Positions 26,553 to 35,686 of a stretch of DNA of 64,000 nucleotides are shown here, in pieces. The translations under genes were made by a program, and so were the position numbers. The notes below the pieces were generated by a model. The model was not told the DNA's origin. It worked only from the letters and a program-made list of their open reading frames with translations, and ran no database searches. Positions within the stretch are counted from its first letter, which is position 1. Every line of letters begins with the position of its first letter. The stretch spans positions 10,719 through 74,718 of the forward strand of contig SFIY01000006.1 of assembly GCA_004555205.1 (NCBI GenBank). Reading direction: 5' to 3'. The DNA comes from Clostridiales bacterium. Lineage in GTDB: Bacteria; Bacillota; Clostridia; Oscillospirales; Oscillospiraceae.

Positions 26553-27710
26553 TTAACCGCAAAGCTTGCCCTGCTGGAAAACCATCTCCGGCTTTTTATA
26601 CATAACGCTTATATCCTCATCGGGATTTCCGTCCACAAGCAGCAGGTCAGCCGCCAAACCCACCTTGATCTGGCCCGTCACATTCTCCAAGCCGCACAGA
26701 AATGCGCTGTTTTTTGTCGCCTGCAGCAGCATGTCCACATTGTCCATCCCGCAGTATTCTTTGCGCATTTTGAACTCGATACCAGGGACTTTCTCCATAT
26801 TCTCGATAGGAGTATCCGTTCCGAAGCCAAGCTTTAGCCCTGCTTGATAGGCGGCTGTAATACACTTTGCACTGGCATCCAACAGAGGGCGAAGCATAGG
26901 CACCTTCAGTTCAATAGGAGTCCCGGGCATCGGAACCTCTTCGGAGAGAATTCCCATAGTCGGAACCAAATAGGATGTTTCTTTCTTTAGACGCTCAATA
27001 TCCTCCATAGTGATACGGGATCCATGCTCAATGGTGTCCACCCCAGCATCAATGCACATGGAGATCGCACTGGCATCGTGGGCGTGGACAGCAACTCTCT
27101 TACCGCGCCTATGCGCAATTCGCACAACCGCCTCCAGCTCCTCCGGCATCAACTCAGATGGTTCGCCGGGTGCATACACCTTGACAAAATCCGCGCCGCC
27201 GCCGATCTCTTCTCTGGTTGCGCGGATATACTCATCCACCCCAGAAACATATCGCAGAAAGCAATTGGGGTCAGCCGGCGTATCCGACACTGTCGGACGC
27301 AGGATCATACCACCACTAATGATCCGTGGGCCAGCAAACAGGCCTCGTCTGATAGCATCCCGAACTGACACAGAAAGGCGTTTTGGAGTACCCATGTCCC
27401 GAATCGTAGTAAAACCAAGTTCCAAATACTTTTTGGCACTTAGGCAAGAATTGACCAGCAGTTTGAAATCATTCAATCGAACGACTCCGTTATAATAATC
27501 CCAGTTCAGGTGTGCATGCATATCAAATAAGCCAGGCAAAAGAGTTTTACCTTCACAGTCGATAACAGCATCATCCATCCCTAAGGCATCGATTCCGCAG
27601 GCTCTTACCTCTTCTATTTTTCCATCTTCCACCTTAACATCGGCATAGGTCTCGTCATACCCGTCTGATAAAGCAGGAATTAATCGACAATTCTTCAACA
27701 AGAGAGACAT
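26553..27710 (-). CDS. Amidohydrolase family protein (imidazolonepropionase/Xaa-Pro dipeptidase-like)
   Basis: This 385-residue protein has the amidohydrolase barrel: HAH at residues 65-67 in LFDMHAHLNW, a metal-bridging candidate Lys177 in ADFVKVYAPG, His209/His211 in VAVHAHD, His229 in TIEHGSR and the catalytic Asp in GFGTDTP. Close relatives hydrolyse Xaa-Pro or Xaa-Arg/Lys dipeptides or cyclic amides. It leads the second peptide operon, so dipeptidase activity is favoured, but hydrolysis of a lactam, hydantoin or acylated amino acid is also possible. The promoter and the shared palindrome TACCATGGTA lie directly upstream. Confidence 0.88.
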   Translation of the reverse strand: MSLLLKNCRLIPALSDGYDETYADVKVEDGKIEEVRACGIDALGMDDAVIDCEGKTLLPGLFDMHAHLNWDYYNGVVRLNDFKLLVNSCLSAKKYLELGFTTIRDMGTPKRLSVSVRDAIRRGLFAGPRIISGGMILRPTVSDTPADPNCFLRYVSGVDEYIRATREEIGGGADFVKVYAPGEPSELMPEELEAVVRIAHRRGKRVAVHAHDASAISMCIDAGVDTIEHGSRITMEDIERLKKETSYLVPTMGILSEEVPMPGTPIELKVPMLRPLLDASAKCITAAYQAGLKLGFGTDTPIENMEKVPGIEFKMRKEYCGMDNVDMLLQATKNSAFLCGLENVTGQIKVGLAADLLLVDGNPDEDISVMYKKPEMVFQQGKLCG

Positions 27711-27727
27711 AAAACCACCCCTTTTAT

Positions 27728-27737
27728 TACCATGGTA
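27728..27737. promoter_or_regulatory. Putative GntR operator upstream of the amidohydrolase operon
   Basis: Perfect palindrome TACCATGGTA inside ATTACCATGGTAGC, identical over 14 bases to the site before the oligopeptide operon. A second overlapping dyad, CATGGT-AGCA-ACCATG (27731-27746), extends it towards the promoter. Confidence 0.65.
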
Positions 27738-27758
27738 GCAACCATGTTTGCTGAAATG

Positions 27759-27787
27759 ATTCTATCATTGTAGCAGATATATGTCAA
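27759..27787 (-). promoter_or_regulatory. Promoter of the amidohydrolase operon
   Basis: TTGACA (27787-27782) and TAGAAT (27764-27759) on the minus strand with a 17-base spacer. Confidence 0.85.
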
Positions 27788-28422
27788 GAGGATAAGTTTT
27801 TTGCTTTTTCTCTAAACTTCTCCTCTTTCAACAAGCTCCAATAGGCAACAATCATGCAATAATTACGCAGGGATTCTTTCTATTCAGCCACACTTTCGGA
27901 TAAATTATATCCTGTTCTGTTCCAATAAACAAAATCCAAGCAAATCCATACCTCTCATACCACGAAAGATGAATATTCGATTCATCCGCCGATTATATCC
28001 AATTATCTGTCCGACCCGAAAACAGCGCTAAGCGAGTGGCTCTGTGACTCACTCGCTGTCCATCGCATCTATATGTTCCAAAACAGGTTCTTCGGAAGCT
28101 CATCTGGATTCTGATTTCACTACCGTGTCGGAATTTCCACTCTAACGAAGCATGCAGGTATAATTGTCATATCCCTCGTTTTCTTATTTTAATTGTATTA
28201 AAACTATACTTTTGCTCGATTTGTGCAGTTTCTCATGCATTATTTGCAACTTTTGCTTGGTTGTCCTTCATTTTCCGGAAAATATTAAGTCATTTTTCTT
28301 ACCTTCTTCTTCTCAATTTTGACAGATTCCCTGCGCAATAATGCATTTTATTTTATACTCATGCAATTTTATCGTCAAAACAGAGAAATGCACCCAAATG
28401 CCCCATTTTGCAAAAAAAGCGG
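27788..28422. other. Gene-free interval between divergent operons
   Basis: About 635 AT-rich bases without a convincing coding frame. A hairpin AGCGAGTG/CACTCGCT lies at 28031-28057 with no T run. Nothing else was recognised. Confidence 0.6.
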
Positions 28423-28472
28423 TTTACATTTGCTTCCGGGTATGTTAACAATGATGGCAGTTAATCCATCAT
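28423..28472 (+). promoter_or_regulatory. Probable promoter and dyad of the citrate operon
   Basis: TTTACA (28423-28428) and TAACAA (28446-28451) have a 17-base spacer; the -10 is weak. Directly after it lies the perfect dyad ATGATGG-N8-CCATCAT (28451-28472), a possible operator. AGGAGG precedes the start codon at 28500. Confidence 0.5.
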
Positions 28473-28499
28473 CGATAAATAATCTAAGGAGGTCATTAC

Positions 28500-30740
28500 A
28501 TGATTCAGCTGACGAATCACGGCATGTATTTAGTAAACGGCGTTCCCTGTGAAACCGCATCTATTTCCCAGGAGGAAGCACGGAAAGGCACTATGGCTTG
28601 GCGCATTCTTCAGGCTCACAATGTATCCAGCGATCCCGAGAATCTGCGTATCCGATTTGATGCAATGGTGTCTCACGACATTACTTATGTGGGCATCATT
28701 CAGCAGGCCCGCGCCTCCGGCATGAAGGAATTTCCCATCCCTTATGCTCTGACCAACTGTCACAACAGCTTGTGTGCTGTGGGCGGCACCATCAATGAAG
28801 ACGACCATATGTTCGGTCTGTCAGCCGCCAAGAAGTATGGCGGCATCTATGTGCCTGCCAATCAAAGTGTCATCCATTCTTACGCCCGGGAGCAAATGGC
28901 AAAATGCGGTGCCATGATCCTGGGCTCTGACTCCCATACCCGCTATGGTGCTTTGGGCACCATGGCCATTGGCGAGGGTGGCCCGGAGTTAGCCAAGCAG
29001 CTGCTAAAAAACACTTGGGACGCTCCCATGCCGGAAGCGGTCATGGTCTATCTGACCGGCAAGCCACGCCGGGGCATCGGCCCCCACGATGTGGCCATCG
29101 CATTGGTGAAGGCTACCTTTGAGAGCGGCTTTGCGAACAATAAGGTATTGGAGTTTGTAGGTCCCGGCATCCGCGAACTGCCCATCGACTTCCGTAACGG
29201 CATCGACGTGATGACCACCGAAACCACCTGCCTCAGCTCCATTTGGGAGACAGATGAGATCACCCGCGGCTTCTACGAAACCCACAAGCGCCCGCAGGAC
29301 TACAAGGAACTGCATCCCGGCAAGGTTGCCTACTATGATAAGATGATCACCATCGATCTGGGCAAGGTAGAGCCCATGATCGCCCTGCCCTTCCATCCCT
29401 CCAACGCCTGGACCATCCACGAGTTCCTGGATAACGCCGAGGAGATCCTCAAGAGCGTGGAGGCTGATGCCGCCAAGCGCTTCCCCAAGGCCAACATCAA
29501 GCTTACCGACAAGATCCATGATGGCGGCGTTTGGGCCGATCAGGGTATTATCGCCGGATGCAGCGGCGGTCTGTTCGACAATATCACTGAGGCTGCCGAC
29601 ATCATGCACGGCGGCAGCACCGGCAGCGGTACTTTCAGCTTCTCCGTATACCCCACCTCTGTTCCTGTTTCCCTGGAGCTGATGAAGGTGGGCGCTACGG
29701 CAGAGCTGCTGCAAAGCGGCGCTCTCATCAAGCCCAGCTTCTGCGGTCCCTGCTTCGGCGCCGGCGATGTGCCTGCCAATAACAGCCTTTCCCTGCGTCA
29801 CACCACCCGCAACTTCCCCAACCGCGAAGGCTCCAAGCCCGGCGAGGGCCAGTTTGCCGGCGTATGCCTGATGGACGCCCGCTCCATTGCCGCTACTGCT
29901 CTCAATGGCGGTAAGATCACCGCCGCCACCGATGTGGACTACGAGCCGGTACATCACGACTATCACTTCGACAAGACGGTATACGAAAACCGCCTGTACT
30001 ACGGCTTCGGTAAGGCCGATCCCAGCGTGGAGCTGGTAATGGGCCCCAACATCACCGATTGGCCCAAGATGTACGACCTCAGCGAAAACCTGCTGGTGGA
30101 GCTGGCCGCCGTGATCCACGACGACGTTACCACCACCGACGAGCTGATCCCCTCCGGTGAGACCTCCTCCTATCGCTCCAACCCTCTGCGTCTGGCAGAG
30201 TTCACCCTCTCCCGCCGCGTGCCCGAGTACGTTCCCCACGCCAAGGAGATCGCTGCTGTAGAGGCACAGCGTCGCGAAGGCGCTGCACCTGCTGCACTGC
30301 GTGATGTTCTCTCCCGTGTGGGCGATGCCGACAAGCTGATGGCCAATACTCAGTTCGGCTCCTGCGTGTTCGCCAACAAGCCCGGTGACGGCTCTGCCCG
30401 CGAGCAGGCTGCCTCCTGCCAAAAGGTACTGGGCGGCTTCGCCAACATCTGCTACAGCTTCGCCACCAAGCGTTATCGCAGCAACTGCATCAACTGGGGC
30501 ATCCTGCCCTTCACGCTGGACGAGGGTACTCCCTTCGACTATGAAAGCGGCGACTGCGTATTCGTGCCCGGCATCCGTCAGGCCGTGGAAAACGGCGTGG
30601 AGGATATTCCCGCCAAGGTCATTTGCAAGAACGGCGCAGTGGAGGACATTCTGCTGCACGTCAAGGGCCTTACAGATAATGAAAAGGAAATTCTGCTCTC
30701 CGGCTGCCTGATGAACTACTACGCAGCCCGGATGCAGTAA
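28500..30740 (+). CDS. Aconitase-family hydratase
   Basis: This 746-residue protein belongs to the aconitase superfamily of [4Fe-4S] hydro-lyases, in the group often annotated only as hydratase (YbhJ-like). Three candidate cluster cysteines are visible: Cys354 in AGCSGG and Cys415/Cys418 in FCGPCFG. Other aconitase motifs include GSDSHTRYG near residue 140. The C-terminal part (about 600-740) resembles the swivel domain. It lies 14 bases before isocitrate dehydrogenase and upstream of citrate lyase, so it most likely interconverts citrate and isocitrate. A related hydration reaction cannot be ruled out, since the AGCSGG loop departs from the GSCTNS of classical aconitases. Confidence 0.87.
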   Translation: MIQLTNHGMYLVNGVPCETASISQEEARKGTMAWRILQAHNVSSDPENLRIRFDAMVSHDITYVGIIQQARASGMKEFPIPYALTNCHNSLCAVGGTINEDDHMFGLSAAKKYGGIYVPANQSVIHSYAREQMAKCGAMILGSDSHTRYGALGTMAIGEGGPELAKQLLKNTWDAPMPEAVMVYLTGKPRRGIGPHDVAIALVKATFESGFANNKVLEFVGPGIRELPIDFRNGIDVMTTETTCLSSIWETDEITRGFYETHKRPQDYKELHPGKVAYYDKMITIDLGKVEPMIALPFHPSNAWTIHEFLDNAEEILKSVEADAAKRFPKANIKLTDKIHDGGVWADQGIIAGCSGGLFDNITEAADIMHGGSTGSGTFSFSVYPTSVPVSLELMKVGATAELLQSGALIKPSFCGPCFGAGDVPANNSLSLRHTTRNFPNREGSKPGEGQFAGVCLMDARSIAATALNGGKITAATDVDYEPVHHDYHFDKTVYENRLYYGFGKADPSVELVMGPNITDWPKMYDLSENLLVELAAVIHDDVTTTDELIPSGETSSYRSNPLRLAEFTLSRRVPEYVPHAKEIAAVEAQRREGAAPAALRDVLSRVGDADKLMANTQFGSCVFANKPGDGSAREQAASCQKVLGGFANICYSFATKRYRSNCINWGILPFTLDEGTPFDYESGDCVFVPGIRQAVENGVEDIPAKVICKNGAVEDILLHVKGLTDNEKEILLSGCLMNYYAARMQ

Positions 30741-30754
30741 AAAGGAGACAGACT

Positions 30755-31966
30755 ATGGAAAAGATTAAAATGACAACTCCCCTGGTGGAGATGGACGGCG
30801 ATGAGATGACCCGCGTTCTGTGGCAGATGATCAAGGACCAGCTGATCCTGCCCTTTGTGGAACTGAAAACCGAGTACTACGATCTGGGCCTTTTGCACCG
30901 CAATGAGACCCGCGATCAGGTTACCGTAGATGCCGCCAACGCAACCCGCCGTCTGGGCGTGGCTGTCAAGTGTGCCACCATTACACCCAACAAGCAGCGC
31001 ATGGAGGAATATCCCCAGCTGACCGAGATGTGGAAGAGCCCCAACGGCACCATCCGTTCCATTCTGGACGGCACCGTGTTCCGCGCTCCTATCCTCATCG
31101 ACTCCATCCATCCTGTGGTGAAGAACTGGAAAAAGCCCATTACCATTGCCCGTCACGCCTATGGCGATGTGTATAAGAGTGTGGATATGTACACCACCGA
31201 GCCGGGCACGGCTACCCTGACTTTCAAGGGTGAAAGCGGTGAGGAGAAGACCATCACCGTGCAGAAGGTGGACGGCCCCGCCGTATGGCAGGGTGCCCAC
31301 AACAAGGAAAAGAGCATCCGCTCCTTTGCCCGCGCCTGCTTCCAGTACGCCATCGACACGAAACAGGATCTGTGGTTCTCCACCAAGGATACCATCGCCA
31401 AGATCTATGACGGTGAGTTCAAGAAGGTGTTTGAGGAGGAGTTTGAAAGCTACAAGGCCAAGTTCGACGAGCTGGGCATCACCTATTTCTACACCCTGAT
31501 CGATGACGCGGTAGCCCGCGTGATCCGCAGCGAGGGCGGCTTTATCTGGGCCTGCAAGAACTATGATGGTGACGTGATGAGTGACATGGTATCCACTGCC
31601 TTCGGCAGCCTGGCCATGATGACCAGCGTGCTGGTGTCCCCCGACGGCACCACCGAGTACGAGGCCGCTCACGGCACCGTGACCAAGCACTACTATAAGC
31701 ACCTCAAGGGCGAAGCTACCTCCACCAATCCCATGGCCACCATCTTTGCCTGGTCCGGTGCTCTGCGCAAGCGCGGCCAGCTGGATGGTCTTACCGATCT
31801 GGCTGCCTTTGCCGACAAGCTGGAGCAGGCCTGCTTCGATACCCTGAGCGATGGCACCATGACCAAGGATCTGGTAGGTTTGGTGGACGAGGGCACTGCC
31901 GTGACCGCCGTCACCAGCGCCGACTTTATCGCCGCCATCCGTTCCCATCTGGAAAAAGCTCTGTAA
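30755..31966 (+). CDS. icd: NADP-dependent isocitrate dehydrogenase
   Basis: This 403-residue enzyme is of the homodimeric, eukaryote-like type. It starts with PLVEMDGDEMTRVLW and contains CATITPNKQRMEEY, LWKSPNGTIR-like and RHAYGDVYK segments, plus AAHGTVTKHYYKH near the cofactor site. It converts isocitrate to 2-oxoglutarate and CO2 with NADPH formation, and can run reductively. AAAGGAG precedes the ATG. Position between the hydratase and citD implies one transcript and a shared role in citrate-to-2-oxoglutarate interconversion. Confidence 0.95.
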   Translation: MEKIKMTTPLVEMDGDEMTRVLWQMIKDQLILPFVELKTEYYDLGLLHRNETRDQVTVDAANATRRLGVAVKCATITPNKQRMEEYPQLTEMWKSPNGTIRSILDGTVFRAPILIDSIHPVVKNWKKPITIARHAYGDVYKSVDMYTTEPGTATLTFKGESGEEKTITVQKVDGPAVWQGAHNKEKSIRSFARACFQYAIDTKQDLWFSTKDTIAKIYDGEFKKVFEEEFESYKAKFDELGITYFYTLIDDAVARVIRSEGGFIWACKNYDGDVMSDMVSTAFGSLAMMTSVLVSPDGTTEYEAAHGTVTKHYYKHLKGEATSTNPMATIFAWSGALRKRGQLDGLTDLAAFADKLEQACFDTLSDGTMTKDLVGLVDEGTAVTAVTSADFIAAIRSHLEKAL

Positions 31967-31978
31967 GGAGGCAAAACT

Positions 31979-32281
31979 ATGGAACTGATTACCACCGGCT
32001 ATGCCGGAACCATGGAATCTAACGACATTATGATTACCGTGGAGCCGTCCGATCAGGACGGTGTACAGGTAGAGCTGACCAGCAGCGTCTACCAGCAGTT
32101 TGGAAAACAGATCATTGCTGTTATCCGCGAAACAGTAGCCAGCTACGGCGTGGAGAACGCCCTGATTACCGCTGTGGATAAGGGCGCTTTGGACTGCACC
32201 GTTCGAGCCCGGGTATCCACCGCCTTGATGCGCTCGGCGAAGCGCAGCGATTATACATGGGAGGTACGGCAGGATGTATAA
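31979..32281 (+). CDS. citD: Citrate lyase acyl carrier protein (gamma)
   Basis: This 100-residue carrier has AGTMESND near its N-terminus; Ser14 is the expected attachment site for the phosphoribosyl-dephospho-CoA group. The VDKGALDC segment matches CitD. AAGGAGG precedes the ATG, and the last eight bases overlap citE. It carries the acetyl and citryl groups between the CitF and CitE active sites. Confidence 0.95.
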   Translation: MELITTGYAGTMESNDIMITVEPSDQDGVQVELTSSVYQQFGKQIIAVIRETVASYGVENALITAVDKGALDCTVRARVSTALMRSAKRSDYTWEVRQDV

Positions 32282-33173
32282 AAAAGATCGTTTGCGCCGC
32301 AGTATGATGTTCGTTCCCGGCAACAATCCCGGTATGATCCGGGACGCCCACATCTACGGTGCAGACTCTATCATGTTCGATTTGGAAGACAGCGTAGCCT
32401 ATACTGAAAAAGACGCAGCCCGCTTTCTGGTATACAATGCATTGAAAACTCTGAACTTCGGTACCAAGGAGACCGTGGTGCGCATTAACGATCTTGCAAG
32501 TGGCCTTGGTGTAGAGGATCTGGAGGCCGTAGTCCGCGCCGGTGTACAGGTAGTACGTCTGCCCAAAACCGACAGCGCCCAGGACGTAATTGATTGCGAG
32601 CGTGAAATCGCGCGCATCGAGCGGGAAGCCGGCATCCCCGTGGGCACCACCGGCATGATGGCCGCTATCGAAAGTGCCAACGGCGTGCTGAACGCCGTGG
32701 AGATTGCTAAGTCCAGTGACCGTCTGATTGGCATCGCGTTAGGCGCTGAGGACTACGTCACCGACCTGAAAACCACCCGCAGCGACGGCATCGAGTTGCT
32801 GTTTGCCCGGTGCATGATTCTAAACGCCGCACGCGCCGCCGGCATTGCCGCACTGGATACGGTGTTCTCCAATGTTAACGACGAGGAGGGCTTCATTGCT
32901 GAAGCCACACTCATCAAGAAACTGGGCTTTGATGGCAAATCCGTCATTAATCCTCGGCAGATCGAGCCGCTACATAAGGTATTCATGCCCAACGAAAAGG
33001 ATCTTAACAAGGCACGTGCCATCATGGCTGCCATTGCCGAGGCTAACGCCCGCGGCAGCGGCGTGGCCAGTCTCAACGGCAAAATGATCGACAAGCCCGT
33101 GGTCACCCGGGCCAAGCGGCTGTTGGATCTGTATGAAGCCGGCAGCAAAGCCGATGAAGTGGAGGAGCTGTAA
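32274..33173 (+). CDS. citE: Citrate lyase beta subunit (citryl-ACP lyase)
   Basis: This 299-residue subunit starts with RLRRSMMFVPGNNPGM and contains the MFDLEDSV and VRINDLASG motifs of the CitE/malyl-CoA lyase family with a Mg-dependent TIM barrel. It cleaves citryl-ACP to oxaloacetate and acetyl-ACP. It overlaps citD by eight bases and ends one base before citF. The subunits are all present, so a functional lyase is likely. Confidence 0.95.
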   Translation: MYKKDRLRRSMMFVPGNNPGMIRDAHIYGADSIMFDLEDSVAYTEKDAARFLVYNALKTLNFGTKETVVRINDLASGLGVEDLEAVVRAGVQVVRLPKTDSAQDVIDCEREIARIEREAGIPVGTTGMMAAIESANGVLNAVEIAKSSDRLIGIALGAEDYVTDLKTTRSDGIELLFARCMILNAARAAGIAALDTVFSNVNDEEGFIAEATLIKKLGFDGKSVINPRQIEPLHKVFMPNEKDLNKARAIMAAIAEANARGSGVASLNGKMIDKPVVTRAKRLLDLYEAGSKADEVEEL

Positions 33174-33174
33174 C

Positions 33175-34704
33175 ATGGTAGAACTAAACAATATTCCTCA
33201 TATTGATGAGATCAGCAACCACGGCGTATTCGCCGGTGCCGCTGAAAAAAAGACCGCTACCTTCAGTGAGCGGTATCATCAGCAAAACAAAATTGTTCCC
33301 TCCCTGGAAGAAGCGATCCGCCGCACGGGGCTGAAGGACGGCATGACCATAAGCTTTCACCACCACTTCCGCAACGGCGACCATGTGATTAATATGGTAA
33401 TGGATAAGCTGGCTGAAATGGGTTTCAAGAACCTGACGCTGGCAGCATCCTCTTTGGCTTCCGTCCATGCACCGCTGATCAAGCATATCAAAAACGGTGT
33501 CATCACGCACATCGAGACGTCCGGCCTTCGTGGAGAATTGGCAGAAGAGATCTCCCGCGGTCTCATGGACTGCCCGGTCGTATTCCGCTCTCACGGCGGA
33601 CGTGCCAGCGCCATCCGCAGCGGCGATCTGCATATCGACGTAGCCTTCATGGGCGCTCCCTCCTGCGATCCCTACGGCAATGCTAACGGTTACAGCCGTG
33701 ATGACGACGACGGTATTGCCTGCGGTTCTCTGGGTTATGCCCGTACCGATACTGAGTATGCCGATAACGTAATCATCATTACCAATCATCTGGTGGCCTA
33801 CCCCAATGCGCCGTGGGCTATTCCGGAGTATGATGTAGACTATGTGGTGCTGGCCGATGATATTGGCGATCCCAAGGGCATTATGTCCGGTGCTACCCGC
33901 TACACAAAGGATCCTAAGGAGTTGCTGATTGCCAAGACCGCCGCCAATGTTATTGAGGCCACCGGTTATCTCTATGATGGCTTTTCCATGCAGATGGGCA
34001 GTGGTGGTGCATCCCTTGCCACGGCACGGTTCCTCCGCCAGAAGATGATCGATCAGAATATCCACTGTCGTTTCGCTTTGGGCGGCATTACCGGGCAGAT
34101 CACCGCTATGCACGAGGAAGGTCTTATCGACCGTATCCTGGATGTTCAGAGCTTCGATCTGGATGCAGCACTCTCTTTGAAAAACAATCATTTCCATCAC
34201 CAGATCGGTGCCACCTACTATGCCAGCCACATGATCAGTGCAGCAGTAGACCAGCTGGACTTCGTGATCCTCTCAGCCCTCGAGATCGATACAGACTTTA
34301 ATGTTAACGTGCTGACCGGCTCAGATGGCGTGATCCGCGGAGCTATCGGCGGTCATCCTGACACGGCAGAGGGTGCAAGCCTGTCTGTGGTCGTAGCCCC
34401 GCTGACTCGAGGCCGCATTCCCACCATTGTCAAGCACGTCAATACCGTTGTCACTCCCGGCGAGATGGTGGATGTGGTAGTAACCGATCAAGGTATTGCC
34501 GTGAATCCCCGCCGTACCGACCTGAAGGAGAAAATTGAGGCAGCCGGACTCCATGTGTTCACCATTGAGCAGCTGCAGCAGCGAGCCGAGGCGTTGGTGG
34601 GCGTTCCCGATCCTATCCGCTATAAGGATCGCATCGTTGGCGTGGTAATGTACCGCGATAACACCATTATTGATGTAATCCGACAAATCGACGAAGATGA
34701 GTGA
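33175..34704 (+). CDS. citF: Citrate lyase alpha subunit (citrate:acetyl-ACP transferase)
   Basis: This 509-residue CoA-transferase-like subunit exchanges acetyl for citryl on CitD. The chosen ATG at 33175 follows GGAGGAG; the frame is open 42 bases upstream inside citE. Typical segments include GLKDGMTISFHHHFRNGDHV and the C-terminal VTDQGIAVNPRRTDL. The last eight bases overlap citC. Confidence 0.95.
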   Translation: MVELNNIPHIDEISNHGVFAGAAEKKTATFSERYHQQNKIVPSLEEAIRRTGLKDGMTISFHHHFRNGDHVINMVMDKLAEMGFKNLTLAASSLASVHAPLIKHIKNGVITHIETSGLRGELAEEISRGLMDCPVVFRSHGGRASAIRSGDLHIDVAFMGAPSCDPYGNANGYSRDDDDGIACGSLGYARTDTEYADNVIIITNHLVAYPNAPWAIPEYDVDYVVLADDIGDPKGIMSGATRYTKDPKELLIAKTAANVIEATGYLYDGFSMQMGSGGASLATARFLRQKMIDQNIHCRFALGGITGQITAMHEEGLIDRILDVQSFDLDAALSLKNNHFHHQIGATYYASHMISAAVDQLDFVILSALEIDTDFNVNVLTGSDGVIRGAIGGHPDTAEGASLSVVVAPLTRGRIPTIVKHVNTVVTPGEMVDVVVTDQGIAVNPRRTDLKEKIEAAGLHVFTIEQLQQRAEALVGVPDPIRYKDRIVGVVMYRDNTIIDVIRQIDEDE

Positions 34705-35686
34705 TTTACAAATCTATCAGGCCGTCCCTTCTCAGTGGGGGACGGCCTATGCCGCGTTGTTGGCTGAAACAGGTCTTCGAGACGAAGGACATACGGAGCT
34801 GACCGTTCTGCTGACCCAGGGCGAAAAACTGCTGGGCTGCGGCTCACTGGGTGGCAAGGTCATCCGTCAGGTTGCTGTCGCTCCGGAAGCAGAAGGGCAG
34901 GACGTGTGTGCCCGTGTAGTCACAGTGCTGGTAGGCGAAGCAGCAAAGCGGGGCATTCCTTTTCCGTTCCTGTTCACCAAACCAAAAAATGCGCGCTTAT
35001 TCCGCTCGTTGGGATTTCATCCCGTGGCGGAAACATCGGACATGATTATGCTAAGCCGCCGTCGGAATGCACTGGGACAATTTCTTACATCCCTGCCGCG
35101 GTGGGAAGAAGGCGTCACCGGCTGTGTGGTGTGCAACGCCAATCCGTTCACTCGCGGGCATTTACATCTTATCACCACCGCCGCGGCTCAGTGCGACCAT
35201 GTGCTGGTGTTTGTGGTGGCGGAAGAGAATGGTTTCTTCCCCGCTGCTGACCGGCTGGCACTGGTGCAGGAGGGGACAGCACACCTTTCTAATGTCAAGG
35301 TGTGCTCCGGCGGAGATTTTCTGGTAAGCCGCACTACCTTCCCCACCTACTTTTTGAAGGATGCGCAGTCAGCAGAGGACGCTCGGTGTGATCTCGATTT
35401 AGAACTGTTTGGTCGGCACATCGCCCCGGCACTCCATATTACCCGCCGTTTTGTGGGTGAGGAACCTTTCTCCCCTACCACCGCTGCTTATAATCGTCGC
35501 ATGAAGGAGCTGCTCCCCACTTTCGGTATCTCTGTCACAGAAATCCCCCGACTGGAAGGCATTTCCGCCACCGTCGTCCGCCAAGCATTGGCCGACGACC
35601 GCATAAACGATATTCAATCACTTGTACCGGAGACCACCTATGCTTACTGTCAACGCCACTTTGGAGGAAATTCTCCACGCCCGTGA
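34697..35686 (+). CDS. citC: [Citrate (pro-3S)-lyase] ligase
   Basis: This 329-residue enzyme acetylates the prosthetic group of citrate lyase with acetate and ATP, switching the lyase on. An N-terminal GNAT-like domain (about 1-125) is followed by a nucleotidyltransferase domain with CNANPFTRGHLHL (HxGH at about 155-158) and a C-terminal EGISATVVRQAL motif. It overlaps citF by eight bases and citXG by 47 bases, so the operon is very compact. Confidence 0.95.
   Translation: MSDLQIYQAVPSQWGTAYAALLAETGLRDEGHTELTVLLTQGEKLLGCGSLGGKVIRQVAVAPEAEGQDVCARVVTVLVGEAAKRGIPFPFLFTKPKNARLFRSLGFHPVAETSDMIMLSRRRNALGQFLTSLPRWEEGVTGCVVCNANPFTRGHLHLITTAAAQCDHVLVFVVAEENGFFPAADRLALVQEGTAHLSNVKVCSGGDFLVSRTTFPTYFLKDAQSAEDARCDLDLELFGRHIAPALHITRRFVGEEPFSPTTAAYNRRMKELLPTFGISVTEIPRLEGISATVVRQALADDRINDIQSLVPETTYAYCQRHFGGNSPRP

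Noticed and set aside
28031..28057. Terminator of an unseen gene in the 27788-28422 gap
   Set aside because: The hairpin lacks a T run on either strand and no coding frame ends before it.
29004..32353. Long minus-strand frames opposite the hydratase, icd and citD genes (551 and 544 codons)
   Set aside because: Shadow frames of codon-biased genes, with Gly/His-rich low-complexity translations and no family features.
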